A DNA stretch of 44,567 bases, taken from the NCBI RefSeq assembly GCF_020089495.2, contig NZ_JAIRCA020000017.1, forward strand, positions 1-44,567, written 5' to 3'. Below are positions 16,273 through 24,268 of this stretch, piece by piece. The DNA comes from Streptococcus mitis subsp. hohhotensis (GTDB taxonomy: Bacteria; Bacillota; Bacilli; Lactobacillales; Streptococcaceae). Position 1 is the stretch's first letter. Each line of letters begins with the position of its first letter. The position numbers and the translations under genes are program-made. The notes below the pieces were generated by a model. It was not told where the DNA came from. It worked only from the letters and a program-made list of their open reading frames with translations, and made no database searches.

Positions 16273-19200
16273 ATGAGACAAACAAATGTTAGAGGGACAT
16301 TATCCCTACGTGGCTTTAGAAAATTAAGAACTGGTGCAATTGTTGCGACAGGTGTGATTTTATTGGGACTGGGCTTTTTAGCTCCAACTGTTTCAGCTAA
16401 TGAACAAGATGGTGTTTGGGTAGCCAGAACAGTTGCAGAAGTAAAAGCTGATATTCAAAATATAGACAATTTATCACACTACACAATTAAGTGGGGAGAT
16501 ACACTGAGTGCTATTAGTGGAGCAACGGGGTTATCTGTTGATAGTTTGGTTGAGATAAATCGTATTGCAAATAGAGATTTGATTTTTGCTAATAATAAAT
16601 TATATTTTAGCGAAGAAGCTTTTCTAAAAGATGGAAATACAGAAGTCAAAAGACAGCGAGTGTCGATTGATAATTCTGGTAGCTGTCAAAGTTATGAAGT
16701 TGAAACAAAGACAGATACTGTAACTGGAGAGCAAACTACTACTGTTAAACAAACGGCACCAGTAGTTGTGGAAACACCAGCAGTATCAGTACCGAAATCA
16801 GAAACCTTAGTCTCAGTTGCGCCAAAAGTGGAAGAGCCAGTGACACCGGCCCCGAAAGAAGAGAATCCAGCAACACCAGCGCCGAAAGCGGAAGAGCCAG
16901 CGACACCAGCGCCGAAAGCAGAGGAACCAGCGACACCGGCACCGAAAGTGGAAGAACCAGCGACACCAGCACCAAAAGTAGAGGAACCAACGACACCTGC
17001 GCCGAAAGCGAAAGAACCAGCGACACTAGCACCAAAAGTGGAGGAGCCAGCGAGTCCAGCACCAAAAGTAGAAGAACCAGCGACTCCAGCGCCAAAATCA
17101 GAAGAACCAGCGACTTCAGCACCAAAAGTAGAGGAACCAGCGACTCCAGCACCAAAAGTAGAGGAACCAGCGACTCCAGCACCAAAAGTAGAGGAACCAG
17201 CGACTTCAGCACCAAAAGCAGAAGAACCAGTAGCAACTGAGCCAAAAACAGAAGAACCAGTGACCCCAGCGCCAAAATCAGAAGAACCAGCGTCTACCAC
17301 GCCAAAAGCAGAGGAGCCAGCGACTCCAGCACCAAAAGTGGAGGAGCCAGCTACACCGGCACCAAAATCAGAAGAACCAGCAGCAACTGAGCCAAAAACA
17401 GAAGAGCCAATGGCAACAACGCCAAAAGCGGAAGAACCAGCGGCTCCAGCACCGAAAGCAGAAGAACCAGCTACACCGGCACCAAAAGTGCAAGAACCAG
17501 CGACACCCGCACCAAAAGTAGAGGAACCAGCGACTCCAGCGCCAAAAGTGGAAGAACCATCGACACCCGCACCAAAAGTAGAGGAGCCAACAACTCCAGC
17601 ACCGAAAGCAGAGGAACCAACGACACCAGCACCGAAAGTGGAAGAGCCAGTATCTCCAGTGCCAAAAGCAGAAGAACCATCGACACCCGCACCAAAAGTG
17701 GAGGAGCCATCGACACCAGCACCAAAAGCAGAAGAACCAGTGTCTCCAGCGCCAAAAGTGGAAGAACCATCGACACCAGCGCCGAAAGTAGAGGAACCAA
17801 CGACTCCAGCACCGGTAACCCCAAGCGAAGAAGCACCGGTCACATCAGGCGATACCAATTCCACTGCACAGCCAGCTGGAGAAACAGGTAACTCTGAAAC
17901 AACTGCAGAACCTTCCAATACTCCATCTACAGATGCTACAAATGATTCAGGTAATGCAGCAACATCAAGTCCGGTAACAGATGATACTACTTCAAACACA
18001 GGGACTACAGAACAACCTGTAGCTTCAAATCCAAGTTCTGAAGTTCCAGCGCCAAAGGTGGATGAGCCAGTGGCACCAGCGCCAAAAGTAGAAGAACCAG
18101 CAGCGTCCGCACCGAAAGCAGATGAATCAGGTTCTTCAGTTGAATCTCCATCAACAGGCAATCATTCAGACGAGTCAGGAACACCATCTGAAACTCCTAC
18201 AGGTGACTCAACAGCTACCCAACCAAGTGATTCAACATCGTCACCAGTAACCCCAAGCGAAGAAGCACCGGTCACATCAGGCGATACCAATTCCACTACA
18301 CAGCCAGCTGAAGAAACAGGTAACTCTGAAACAACTGCAGAACCTTCCAATACTCCATCTGCAGGTGCTACAAATGAAGCAGGGAATTCAGAGTCATCAA
18401 GTTCAGTAACAGATGATACTACTTCAAATGTGGAAACTATAGATCAACCTGTAGCTTCAAATCCAAGTTCTGAATCACCGGCGACCCCAGCACCAAAATC
18501 AGACGAGCCAGCGACCCCCGCACCAAAAGTGGAAGAACCAGTGACACCGGCACCAAAAGACGGTGAATCAGGTTCTTCAGTTACATCTCCATCAACAGGT
18601 AATCATTCAGACGAGTCAGGAGCGCCATCTACAACTCCTACAGGTGACTCAACAGCTACCCAACCAAGTGATTCAACATCGTCACCGGTAACCCCAAGTG
18701 AAGAAGCACCGGTCACATCAGGCGATACCAATTCCACTACACAGCCAGCTGGAGAATCAGGTAGCTCTGAAACAACGTCAGAACCTTCCAATACTCCATC
18801 TGAGGAAGCTACAAATGATTCAGGGAATGCAGCAACAGCATCTCCAACCCAACCTTCTTCAACTTCAGAAGGGGCTTCAAGTTTTAGAAATGCCCCATCG
18901 GTTCAAGCAAGAGCAAGAAGAGTGGCACGTTCAACATCAGAACCAGATGGGACTGTAAATATTAGCTATAACTTCGCTGGAATGCCAGATATTCATGGCT
19001 TCCTATCTGATCCGGGAGAAAATAACACTGTCACAATTCCTGCAGGAACGAGTGAAGCACAGGCAAAAGAGCTAGTAAAAGAAAAAATTCAAGCCAAGAT
19101 AAAAGACTTAGCTACTAGAGGGTATCATGTGAAAAATGACATTATTTTTGAACAAGATACTACTGTGAAAAATTATAACTACGTCGTTACATTCACTAAG

Positions 19201-19551
19201 GAGGCTACAGGAACTTCAGGTTTCAGAATGGCTCCAGCAGTTCAACCACGCGCTAGCAGAAATCGTAGAAGTCTAGAACAGCCAGCTCCTCAAAAGGTCA
19301 AAGTAAATGTATTTTATAACTTTGATAAAATGAAAGACATTGCAGGTTTCCTAGGAGATATCAATGGAACTTCTCTTGAAATTGCGGAAGGTTTATCAAA
19401 TGAACAGGTTAAAGCAGCTGTCAAGAGCCAAGTTGAAGCTAAGAAAGAAGAGTTGAGCAAACGCGGATACACTTTCAAAGAGGACTATGTATATCAATCT
19501 AATGGGAAAGATTATAATTACGTTGTAACATTTTCAAAAGCAGCTAAATAA
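16273..19551 (+). CDS. LysM-anchored secreted protein with a 33-unit proline-rich stalk and a duplicated C-terminal domain
   Basis: A 1092-residue protein starting at ATG 16273, 6 nt after GAGGAAA; a GTG 15 codons upstream is in frame but lacks an RBS. Residues 1-42 are a long signal peptide with a YSIRK-like FRKLRTGAIVATGV core, cleaved after VSA. One LysM domain spans 69-112 and should hold peptidoglycan. Residues 183-512 are exactly 33 decapeptides of the type APKVEEPATP. Residues 514-857 are Ser/Thr-rich long repeats. Two copies of an 80-residue module follow (about 895-980 and 1011-1092), each beginning V-N-(I/V)-x-YNF and ending YNYVVTF, and each preceded by a basic linker of type FRxAPxVQxRA. 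There is no LPXTG and no choline-binding repeat. I do not recognise the module; adhesion or ligand binding is an inference. The gene sits between vex3 and the pep27 remnant, unlike pneumococcus. Confidence 0.9.
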   Translation: MRQTNVRGTLSLRGFRKLRTGAIVATGVILLGLGFLAPTVSANEQDGVWVARTVAEVKADIQNIDNLSHYTIKWGDTLSAISGATGLSVDSLVEINRIANRDLIFANNKLYFSEEAFLKDGNTEVKRQRVSIDNSGSCQSYEVETKTDTVTGEQTTTVKQTAPVVVETPAVSVPKSETLVSVAPKVEEPVTPAPKEENPATPAPKAEEPATPAPKAEEPATPAPKVEEPATPAPKVEEPTTPAPKAKEPATLAPKVEEPASPAPKVEEPATPAPKSEEPATSAPKVEEPATPAPKVEEPATPAPKVEEPATSAPKAEEPVATEPKTEEPVTPAPKSEEPASTTPKAEEPATPAPKVEEPATPAPKSEEPAATEPKTEEPMATTPKAEEPAAPAPKAEEPATPAPKVQEPATPAPKVEEPATPAPKVEEPSTPAPKVEEPTTPAPKAEEPTTPAPKVEEPVSPVPKAEEPSTPAPKVEEPSTPAPKAEEPVSPAPKVEEPSTPAPKVEEPTTPAPVTPSEEAPVTSGDTNSTAQPAGETGNSETTAEPSNTPSTDATNDSGNAATSSPVTDDTTSNTGTTEQPVASNPSSEVPAPKVDEPVAPAPKVEEPAASAPKADESGSSVESPSTGNHSDESGTPSETPTGDSTATQPSDSTSSPVTPSEEAPVTSGDTNSTTQPAEETGNSETTAEPSNTPSAGATNEAGNSESSSSVTDDTTSNVETIDQPVASNPSSESPATPAPKSDEPATPAPKVEEPVTPAPKDGESGSSVTSPSTGNHSDESGAPSTTPTGDSTATQPSDSTSSPVTPSEEAPVTSGDTNSTTQPAGESGSSETTSEPSNTPSEEATNDSGNAATASPTQPSSTSEGASSFRNAPSVQARARRVARSTSEPDGTVNISYNFAGMPDIHGFLSDPGENNTVTIPAGTSEAQAKELVKEKIQAKIKDLATRGYHVKNDIIFEQDTTVKNYNYVVTFTKEATGTSGFRMAPAVQPRASRNRRSLEQPAPQKVKVNVFYNFDKMKDIAGFLGDINGTSLEIAEGLSNEQVKAAVKSQVEAKKEELSKRGYTFKEDYVYQSNGKDYNYVVTFSKAAK
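16819..17808 (+). repeat. 33 tandem 30-bp units coding for a proline-rich decapeptide
   Basis: The unit is APK-(V/A/S/T)-EEP-(A/T/S/V)-(T/S)-P. Thirty-three copies fill 990 bp without a frame break. Neighbouring units differ mostly at third codon positions and at one or two residues, so the array grew by repeated local duplication and can be expected to vary in number between strains. Variants such as EPKTEEPVTP recur in the same order twice, which suggests duplication of multi-unit blocks. Confidence 0.92.
17812..18843 (+). repeat. Two and a half long repeats of about 435 bp
   Basis: A segment starting PVTPSEEAPVTSGDTNST begins at 17812, 18244 and 18685. The first two copies are 432 and 441 bp, and the third stops after about 160 bp, where the C-terminal region begins. 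Long stretches are identical at DNA level, so the duplication is recent. Each full copy holds its own short APK-type decapeptides, so the long unit arose after the decapeptide array. Confidence 0.85.
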
Positions 19552-19586
19552 TTTTCATTCTATTCTATAGAGAGTGAAATGCAAGC

Positions 19587-19615
19587 AGAGAGAGCGATAG
19601 GCTCTCTTTGTTTTA
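19587..19615 (+). terminator. LysM gene terminator overlapping the pep27 remnant
   Basis: AGAGAGC and GCTCTCT form a 7-bp stem with a 5-nt GATAG loop, followed by TTGTTTT. It lies 38 nt past the stop codon. Its T run is also the first retained codons of the pep27 remnant. Confidence 0.75.
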
Positions 19616-19672
19616 TCTAGTGGTCAGTTGCTTAAAGACAAAAGGCCAGTAAGAGGCTATAATAGAAAATAG
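19610..19672 (+). pseudogene. pep27: 5'-truncated pep27 remnant (residues 8-27)
   Basis: The frame reads VLSSGQLLKDKRPVRGYNRK and then TAG. Against the published pneumococcal Pep27 (MRKEFHN followed by VLSSGQLLADKRPARDYNRK, recalled from memory) 17 of 20 residues match, and the match begins precisely at residue 8. Upstream, the frame meets a stop (TAG, 19598-19600) within the LysM gene terminator, and no ATG, GTG or upstream RBS is left. The peptide cannot be made as such. Its position directly before vncR is as in pneumococcus. The breakpoint coincides with the end of the LysM gene block, which suggests that the insertion removed the first seven codons. Confidence 0.8.
19635..19663 (+). promoter_or_regulatory. 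Candidate vncRS promoter inside the pep27 remnant
   Basis: A perfect TATAAT (19658-19663) falls on the Tyr-Asn codons of the remnant, with AAGACA (19635-19640) at 17-nt spacing as a partial -35. No better promoter is visible before vncR. The transcript would carry the whole BOX element in a leader of about 200 nt. Confidence 0.4.
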
Positions 19673-19689
19673 AGTAGATATTTATTCTA

Positions 19690-19839
19690 ATACTATTCGA
19701 AAATCTCTTCAAACCACGTCAGCGTCGCCTTACCGTATATATGTTACTGACTTTGTCAGTTCTATCTACAACCTCAAAGCAGTGCTTTGAGCAACCTGTG
19801 GCTAGCTTCCTAGTTTGCTTTTTGATTTTCATTGAGTAT
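19690..19839 (+). repeat. BOX element in the vncR leader region
   Basis: A 150-nt long-form BOX with the same ends and centre as the copy at 2373. It ends 32 nt before the vncR start codon. Confidence 0.88.
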
Positions 19840-19871
19840 AAGAAAAATAAAAAATAGAGAGCAGTTAAAGT

Positions 19872-20528
19872 ATGAAAATTTTAATTGTAGAAGATGAAGA
19901 GATGATCCGTGAGGGGGTCAGTGACTATTTGACGGATTGTGGTTATGAAACCATTGAGGCGGCGGATGGTCAAGAAGCCTTAGAGCAATTTTCCAGCTAT
20001 GAAGTAGCCTTGGTTTTACTGGATATCCAGATGCCCAAACTCAATGGCCTAGAAGTTCTAGCTGAGATACGCAAAACCAGTCAGGTTCCTGTTTTGATGT
20101 TGACTGCATTTCAGGATGAGGAATACAAGATGAGCGCCTTTGCCTCTCTGGCAGATGGCTATCTGGAAAAACCTTTTTCTCTGTCCCTCTTAAAAGTGAG
20201 GGTGGATGCGATTTTCAAGCGCTATTATGATATGGGACGAGTCTTCTCCTATAAGGATGCCAAGGTGGATTTTGAGAGCTACAGTGCCAGCCTAGCAGGT
20301 GAGGAAGTAGCCATCAATGCTAAAGAGTTGGAAATTCTTGATTATTTGGTTAAAAATGAAGGAAGGGCCTTGACTCGTTCTCAGATAATCGATGCGGTCT
20401 GGAAAGCGACAGATGAGGTTCCCTTTGACCGTGTCATTGATGTCTATATCAAGGAATTGCGGAAAAAGCTAGACCTGGACTGCATCCTCACTGTGCGCAA
20501 TGTTGGTTATAAATTGGAGCGAAAATGA
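19872..20528 (+). CDS. vncR: Response regulator VncR (OmpR/PhoB family)
   Basis: A 218-residue regulator. The receiver domain (1-115) has the acidic pair in VEDEE, the phosphoacceptor Asp51 (LLDIQMP), Thr in LMLTAF and Lys in LEKPF. The winged-helix output domain (about 125-218) ends with DVYIKELRKKLD and VRNVGYKL. With VncS it forms the two-component system of the pneumococcal vex-vnc locus, first linked to vancomycin tolerance, a role since questioned. The RBS is weak (GAGAG). The stop overlaps the vncS start by 4 nt (ATGA). It probably binds direct repeats with an 11-bp period, such as the pair upstream of vex1. Confidence 0.95.
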   Translation: MKILIVEDEEMIREGVSDYLTDCGYETIEAADGQEALEQFSSYEVALVLLDIQMPKLNGLEVLAEIRKTSQVPVLMLTAFQDEEYKMSAFASLADGYLEKPFSLSLLKVRVDAIFKRYYDMGRVFSYKDAKVDFESYSASLAGEEVAINAKELEILDYLVKNEGRALTRSQIIDAVWKATDEVPFDRVIDVYIKELRKKLDLDCILTVRNVGYKLERK

Positions 20529-21853
20529 GACGAACAGGTTTATTTACAAAAATATTTATCTATACCTTCTCGATATTTAGTGTTCTGGTTATCTGCCTTC
20601 ATTTAGCTATTTATTTTCTCTTTCCCTCGACTTATCTTAGTCATCGTCAGGAAACCATTGGCCAGAAAGCGACAGCCATTGCCAAGTCCCTAGAAGGGAA
20701 GGATAGGCAGAGTATCGAGCAAGTGTTAGACTTGTATTCCCAAACTAGTGATATCAAGGGGGCGGTCAAGGGAGAGATGACCGAGGACAAGTTGGAGGTC
20801 AAGGAAAGTCTTCCTCTGGACACAGACCGCCAGACTACCTCGCTTTTTATTGAGGAACGGGAGGTGAAAACGCAAGACGGTGGCACCATGACTCTCCAGT
20901 TTCTAGCTTCCATGGACTTGCAAAAGGAAGCAGAGCAAATCAGTCTTCAGTTTCTTCCCTATACCTTGCTGGCATCCTTTCTGATTTCCCTCTTGGTGGC
21001 CTATATCTATGCTCGGACCATTGTTGCCCCGATTTTGGAAATCAAGCGGGTGACCCGACGGATGATGTATTTGGATGCCCAAGTGCGATTGCGCGTGGAT
21101 TCGAAGGATGAGATTGGTGATCTCAAGGAACAAATCAATAGCCTCTACCAGCATCTTTTGACTGTCATTGCGGACTTGCATGATAAGAATGAAGCTATTC
21201 TCCAGCTGGAAAAGATGAAGGTCGAATTCCTACGAGGGGCTTCTCATGAATTGAAAACACCGCTGGCTAGTTTGAAAATCCTAATCGAAAACATGAAAGA
21301 AAATGTCGGTCGTTATAAGGATCGAGACCACTATCTGGGAGTTGCCTTGGGGATTGTGGATGAGCTCAATCACCACGTTCTCCAGATACTTTCTCTCTCG
21401 TCTGTACAAGAATTACGAGATGATAGGGAACAAATTGACTTACTCCAGATGACGCAAAGTCTGGTCAAGGATTATGCCTTACTAGCCAAAGAAAGAGAAC
21501 TCCAGATAGACAATAGTTTAACCAATCAGCAAGCTTATCTAAACCCATCAGTTATGAAGTTGATACTTTCTAACCTTATCAGCAATGCTATCAAGCACTC
21601 TGTTCCAGGTGGCTTGGTTCGCATTGGAGAAAGAGAAGGGGAACTTTTTATAGAAAATAGCTGTAGTCCAGAAGAACAAGAAAAACTAGCCCAATCTTTT
21701 TCTGACAATGCTAGTCGCAAGGCCAAGGGGTCTGGGATGGGACTCTTTGTGGTCAAGAGTCTATTAGAACACGAAAAATTATCCTATCGTTTTGAGATGG
21801 AGGAGAATCGTTTAACCTTCTTCATAGCTTTTCCAAAAGTTGTCCAAGATTAG
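20525..21853 (+). CDS. vncS: Sensor histidine kinase VncS
   Basis: A 442-residue sensor kinase: transmembrane helix 1 (about 10-33), an extracellular domain of about 110 residues, helix 2 (about 143-165), a HAMP linker, a HisKA domain with His241 in GASHELKTPLASL, and an HATPase domain with LISNAIKHS and a G box SGMGLFVVKSL. The helices and all catalytic boxes are intact, so the kinase should work although pep27 is broken. It is coupled to vncR by a 4-nt overlap. Its signal is unknown; the Pep27 model would leave it without its proposed ligand here. Confidence 0.95.
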   Translation: MRRTGLFTKIFIYTFSIFSVLVICLHLAIYFLFPSTYLSHRQETIGQKATAIAKSLEGKDRQSIEQVLDLYSQTSDIKGAVKGEMTEDKLEVKESLPLDTDRQTTSLFIEEREVKTQDGGTMTLQFLASMDLQKEAEQISLQFLPYTLLASFLISLLVAYIYARTIVAPILEIKRVTRRMMYLDAQVRLRVDSKDEIGDLKEQINSLYQHLLTVIADLHDKNEAILQLEKMKVEFLRGASHELKTPLASLKILIENMKENVGRYKDRDHYLGVALGIVDELNHHVLQILSLSSVQELRDDREQIDLLQMTQSLVKDYALLAKERELQIDNSLTNQQAYLNPSVMKLILSNLISNAIKHSVPGGLVRIGEREGELFIENSCSPEEQEKLAQSFSDNASRKAKGSGMGLFVVKSLLEHEKLSYRFEMEENRLTFFIAFPKVVQD

Positions 21854-21934
21854 AGATAGAAAGGGTTTACATAGATGAAGCTAGAAGAAATTCAATCGAA
21901 ACTGCGGGAAAAACTAGATTTTTTTGTCAAAAAG

Positions 21935-21943
21935 TGATAAAAT
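21935..21943 (+). promoter_or_regulatory. fba extended -10 promoter
   Basis: TGA-TAAAAT at 21935-21943, 51 nt before the start codon, with no clear -35. Confidence 0.45.
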
Positions 21944-21993
21944 GAACAATGTAAATGGGATGACCCATAAAAATATACAGGAGGCCTGATAAA

Positions 21994-22875
21994 ATGGCAA
22001 TCGTTTCAGCAGAAAAATTTGTCCAAGCAGCTCGTGACAACGGTTATGCAGTTGGTGGATTTAACACAAACAACCTTGAGTGGACTCAAGCTATCTTGCG
22101 CGCAGCAGAAGCTAAAAAAGCTCCAGTTTTGATCCAAACTTCAATGGGTGCTGCTAAATACATGGGTGGTTACAAAGTTGCTCGCAACTTGATCGCTAAC
22201 CTTGTTGAATCAATGGGTATCACTGTACCAGTAGCTATCCACCTTGACCACGGTCACTACGAAGATGCACTTGAGTGTATCCGAGTTGGTTATACTTCAG
22301 TTATGTTTGATGGTTCACACCTTCCAGTTGAAGAAAACCTTGAAAAAGCTCGTAAAGTTGTAGAATTTGCTCATGCAAATGGTGTATCAGTAGAAGCTGA
22401 AGTTGGTACTATCGGTGGTGAAGAAGACGGAATCATCGGTGATGGTGAATTGGCTCCAATCGAAGACGCTAAAGCAATGGTTGAAACTGGTATCGACTTC
22501 TTGGCAGCTGGTATCGGTAACATCCACGGTCCTTACCCAGCAAACTGGAAAGGTCTTCACCTTGATCACTTGCAAAAATTGACTGAAGCTGTTCCAGGAT
22601 TCCCAATCGTATTGCACGGTGGATCAGGTATTCCTGATGAGCAAATCCAAGCAGCTATCAAACTTGGTGTTGCGAAAGTTAACGTTAATACTGAATGCCA
22701 AATCGCATTCGCTAACGCAACTCGTAAATTTGCTCGTGACTACGAAGCAAACGAAGCAGAATACGACAAGAAAAAACTCTTCGACCCACGTAAATTCTTG
22801 GCTGACGGTGTAAAAGCTATCCAAGCATCAGTTGAAGAACGTATCGACGTATTCGGTTCAGAAGGTAAAGCTTAA
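21994..22875 (+). CDS. fba: Class II fructose-1,6-bisphosphate aldolase
   Basis: A 293-residue zinc-dependent aldolase that splits fructose-1,6-bisphosphate into DHAP and glyceraldehyde-3-phosphate. Visible features are the metal and catalytic block IHLDHGHYEDAL (Asp85, His86), the acidic EDGIIGDGEL loop, NIHGPY with a metal His, and the phosphate-binding LHGGSGIPD. Codon use is strongly biased to the preferred set (GGT, GAA, GCT), as expected for an abundant glycolytic enzyme. The RBS AGGAGG is strong, and the gene is monocistronic with a terminator. Confidence 0.97.
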   Translation: MAIVSAEKFVQAARDNGYAVGGFNTNNLEWTQAILRAAEAKKAPVLIQTSMGAAKYMGGYKVARNLIANLVESMGITVPVAIHLDHGHYEDALECIRVGYTSVMFDGSHLPVEENLEKARKVVEFAHANGVSVEAEVGTIGGEEDGIIGDGELAPIEDAKAMVETGIDFLAAGIGNIHGPYPANWKGLHLDHLQKLTEAVPGFPIVLHGGSGIPDEQIQAAIKLGVAKVNVNTECQIAFANATRKFARDYEANEAEYDKKKLFDPRKFLADGVKAIQASVEERIDVFGSEGKA

Positions 22876-22899
22876 TCTAGTTGAATAATATAGAATAGA

Positions 22900-22925
22900 A
22901 ACCTGCCCATGAGGGTGGGTTTTTT
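22900..22925 (+). terminator. fba terminator
   Basis: AACCTGCCC pairs with GGGTGGGTT (two wobble pairs, 4-nt loop), followed by TTTTT. Confidence 0.9.
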
Positions 22926-22964
22926 GGTGTTTTAAGGAGACTATTAAGCCAGAATTTTGGACTA

Positions 22965-23077
22965 ATACTCTTCGAAAATCTCTTCAAACCACGTCAGCTT
23001 TATCTGCAACCTCAAAGCTGTGCTTTGAGCTACCTGCATCTAGCTTCCTAGTTTGCTCTTTGATTTTCATTGAGTAT
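22965..23077 (+). repeat. BOX element, short form
   Basis: A 113-nt BOX lacking the central part, like the copy at 2164. Its loop sequence differs (AAGCTGTGCTTTGAGCTACC), with paired changes that keep the stem. Confidence 0.85.
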
Positions 23078-23122
23078 AAAAATACCACTTTAAGAGAGAA
23101 ATCTCTAATTTCATAACTTATA

Positions 23123-23160
23123 GGCAAGCGCTTGCATTCTAGTTTTTATTGGACTATAAT
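23123..23160 (+). promoter_or_regulatory. Promoter of the ABC operon with an overlapping cre-like site
   Basis: TTGCAT (23132-23137), a 17-nt spacer and a perfect TATAAT (23155-23160) form the promoter. The palindrome GCAAGCGCTTGC (23124-23135) covers the -35. It fits the catabolite-response element TGNAANCGNTNNCA except for one end base on either strand. CcpA binding there would repress the operon when glucose is plentiful (inference). Confidence 0.55.
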
Positions 23161-23274
23161 AGGTTGGTATAAAGCTTTCTGTAGTAATAACATGTAGAAG
23201 GTGTAGAAAGTAAGGATTTAGAATATTTGTAGTCAAAAATACAATGTTGCTATTCCTTACATAGGGAGATCAAT

Positions 23275-24267
23275 ATGGCAATGATAGAAGTGGAACATCT
23301 TCAGAAAAATTTTGTGAAGACAGTTAAGGAACCAGGGTTGAAGGGGGCTTTGCGTTCCTTTATTCATCCTGAAAAGCAGACCTTTGAAGCGGTCAAGGAT
23401 TTGACCTTTGAGGTACCAAAGGGGCAGATTTTAGGCTTTATCGGAGCAAATGGTGCTGGGAAGTCGACAACCATCAAAATGCTGACAGGAATTTTAAAAC
23501 CGACATCTGGTTTTTGTCGGATTAACGGCAAGATTCCGCAGGATAATCGCCAAGATTATGTCAAGGATATTGGGGTGGTCTTTGGACAACGTACTCAGCT
23601 ATGGTGGGATTTGGCTCTGCAAGAGACCTACACGGTTTTAAAGGAGATTTACGATGTGCCAGACTCGCTCTTTCATAAGCGCATGGACTTTTTGAATGAG
23701 GTCTTGGATTTGAAGGACTTTATCAAGGATCCCGTACGAACTCTTTCACTGGGACAACGGATGCGGGCGGACATTGCAGCTTCCTTGCTCCACAATCCCA
23801 AGGTTCTCTTTTTAGATGAGCCTACCATTGGTTTGGACGTTTCGGTCAAGGATAATATTCGTCGGGCTATTACTCAGATCAATCAGGAGGAAGAAACAAC
23901 CATTCTCTTGACCACTCACGACTTGAGCGACATTGAGCAACTCTGTGATCGGATTTTTATGATTGACAAGGGGCAGGAGATTTTTGATGGGACGGTTAGC
24001 CAGCTCAAAGAGACCTTTGGTAAGATGAAGACACTCTCCTTTGAACTGCTACCAGGTCAAAGTCATCTCGTTTCTCACTATGAAGGCTTTTCGGATATGA
24101 GCATTGATAGACAGGGAAATAGTCTCAACATTGAATTCGATAGTTCTCGCTACCAGTCGGCTGATATTATCAAGCAAACCCTGTCTGATTTTGAAATCCG
24201 CGATTTGAAGATGGTGGATACGGATATCGAGGATATTATCCGTCGCTTCTATCGAAAGGAGCTCTAA
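23275..24267 (+). CDS. ABC-2 type exporter ATP-binding protein
   Basis: A 330-residue ATPase of the COG4586 kind, with a longer N-terminus than most ABC ATPases. It has Walker A GANGAGKSTTIKML, the signature LSLGQRMRADIA (LSLGQ rather than LSGGQ), Walker B VLFLDEPTIGLD and the switch His in LTTHDLSD. The C-terminal 90 residues are an accessory domain. It is followed after one base by the first of two six-helix permeases. These three-gene sets (COG4586, COG4587, COG3694) are common in Firmicutes, and their substrate is not known. Confidence 0.93.
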   Translation: MAMIEVEHLQKNFVKTVKEPGLKGALRSFIHPEKQTFEAVKDLTFEVPKGQILGFIGANGAGKSTTIKMLTGILKPTSGFCRINGKIPQDNRQDYVKDIGVVFGQRTQLWWDLALQETYTVLKEIYDVPDSLFHKRMDFLNEVLDLKDFIKDPVRTLSLGQRMRADIAASLLHNPKVLFLDEPTIGLDVSVKDNIRRAITQINQEEETTILLTTHDLSDIEQLCDRIFMIDKGQEIFDGTVSQLKETFGKMKTLSFELLPGQSHLVSHYEGFSDMSIDRQGNSLNIEFDSSRYQSADIIKQTLSDFEIRDLKMVDTDIEDIIRRFYRKEL

Positions 24268-24268
24268 G

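Noticed and set aside
16819..17808. Regular 30-bp repeats as a CRISPR array
   Set aside because: The repeats abut with no unique spacers and encode an in-frame decapeptide.
16692..18161. A 489-codon open frame on the minus strand across the LysM gene
   Set aside because: It is the mirror of the 30-bp repeats (GSSTFGAGVA-type repeats), with no RBS. The plus-strand protein has a signal peptide and a LysM domain.
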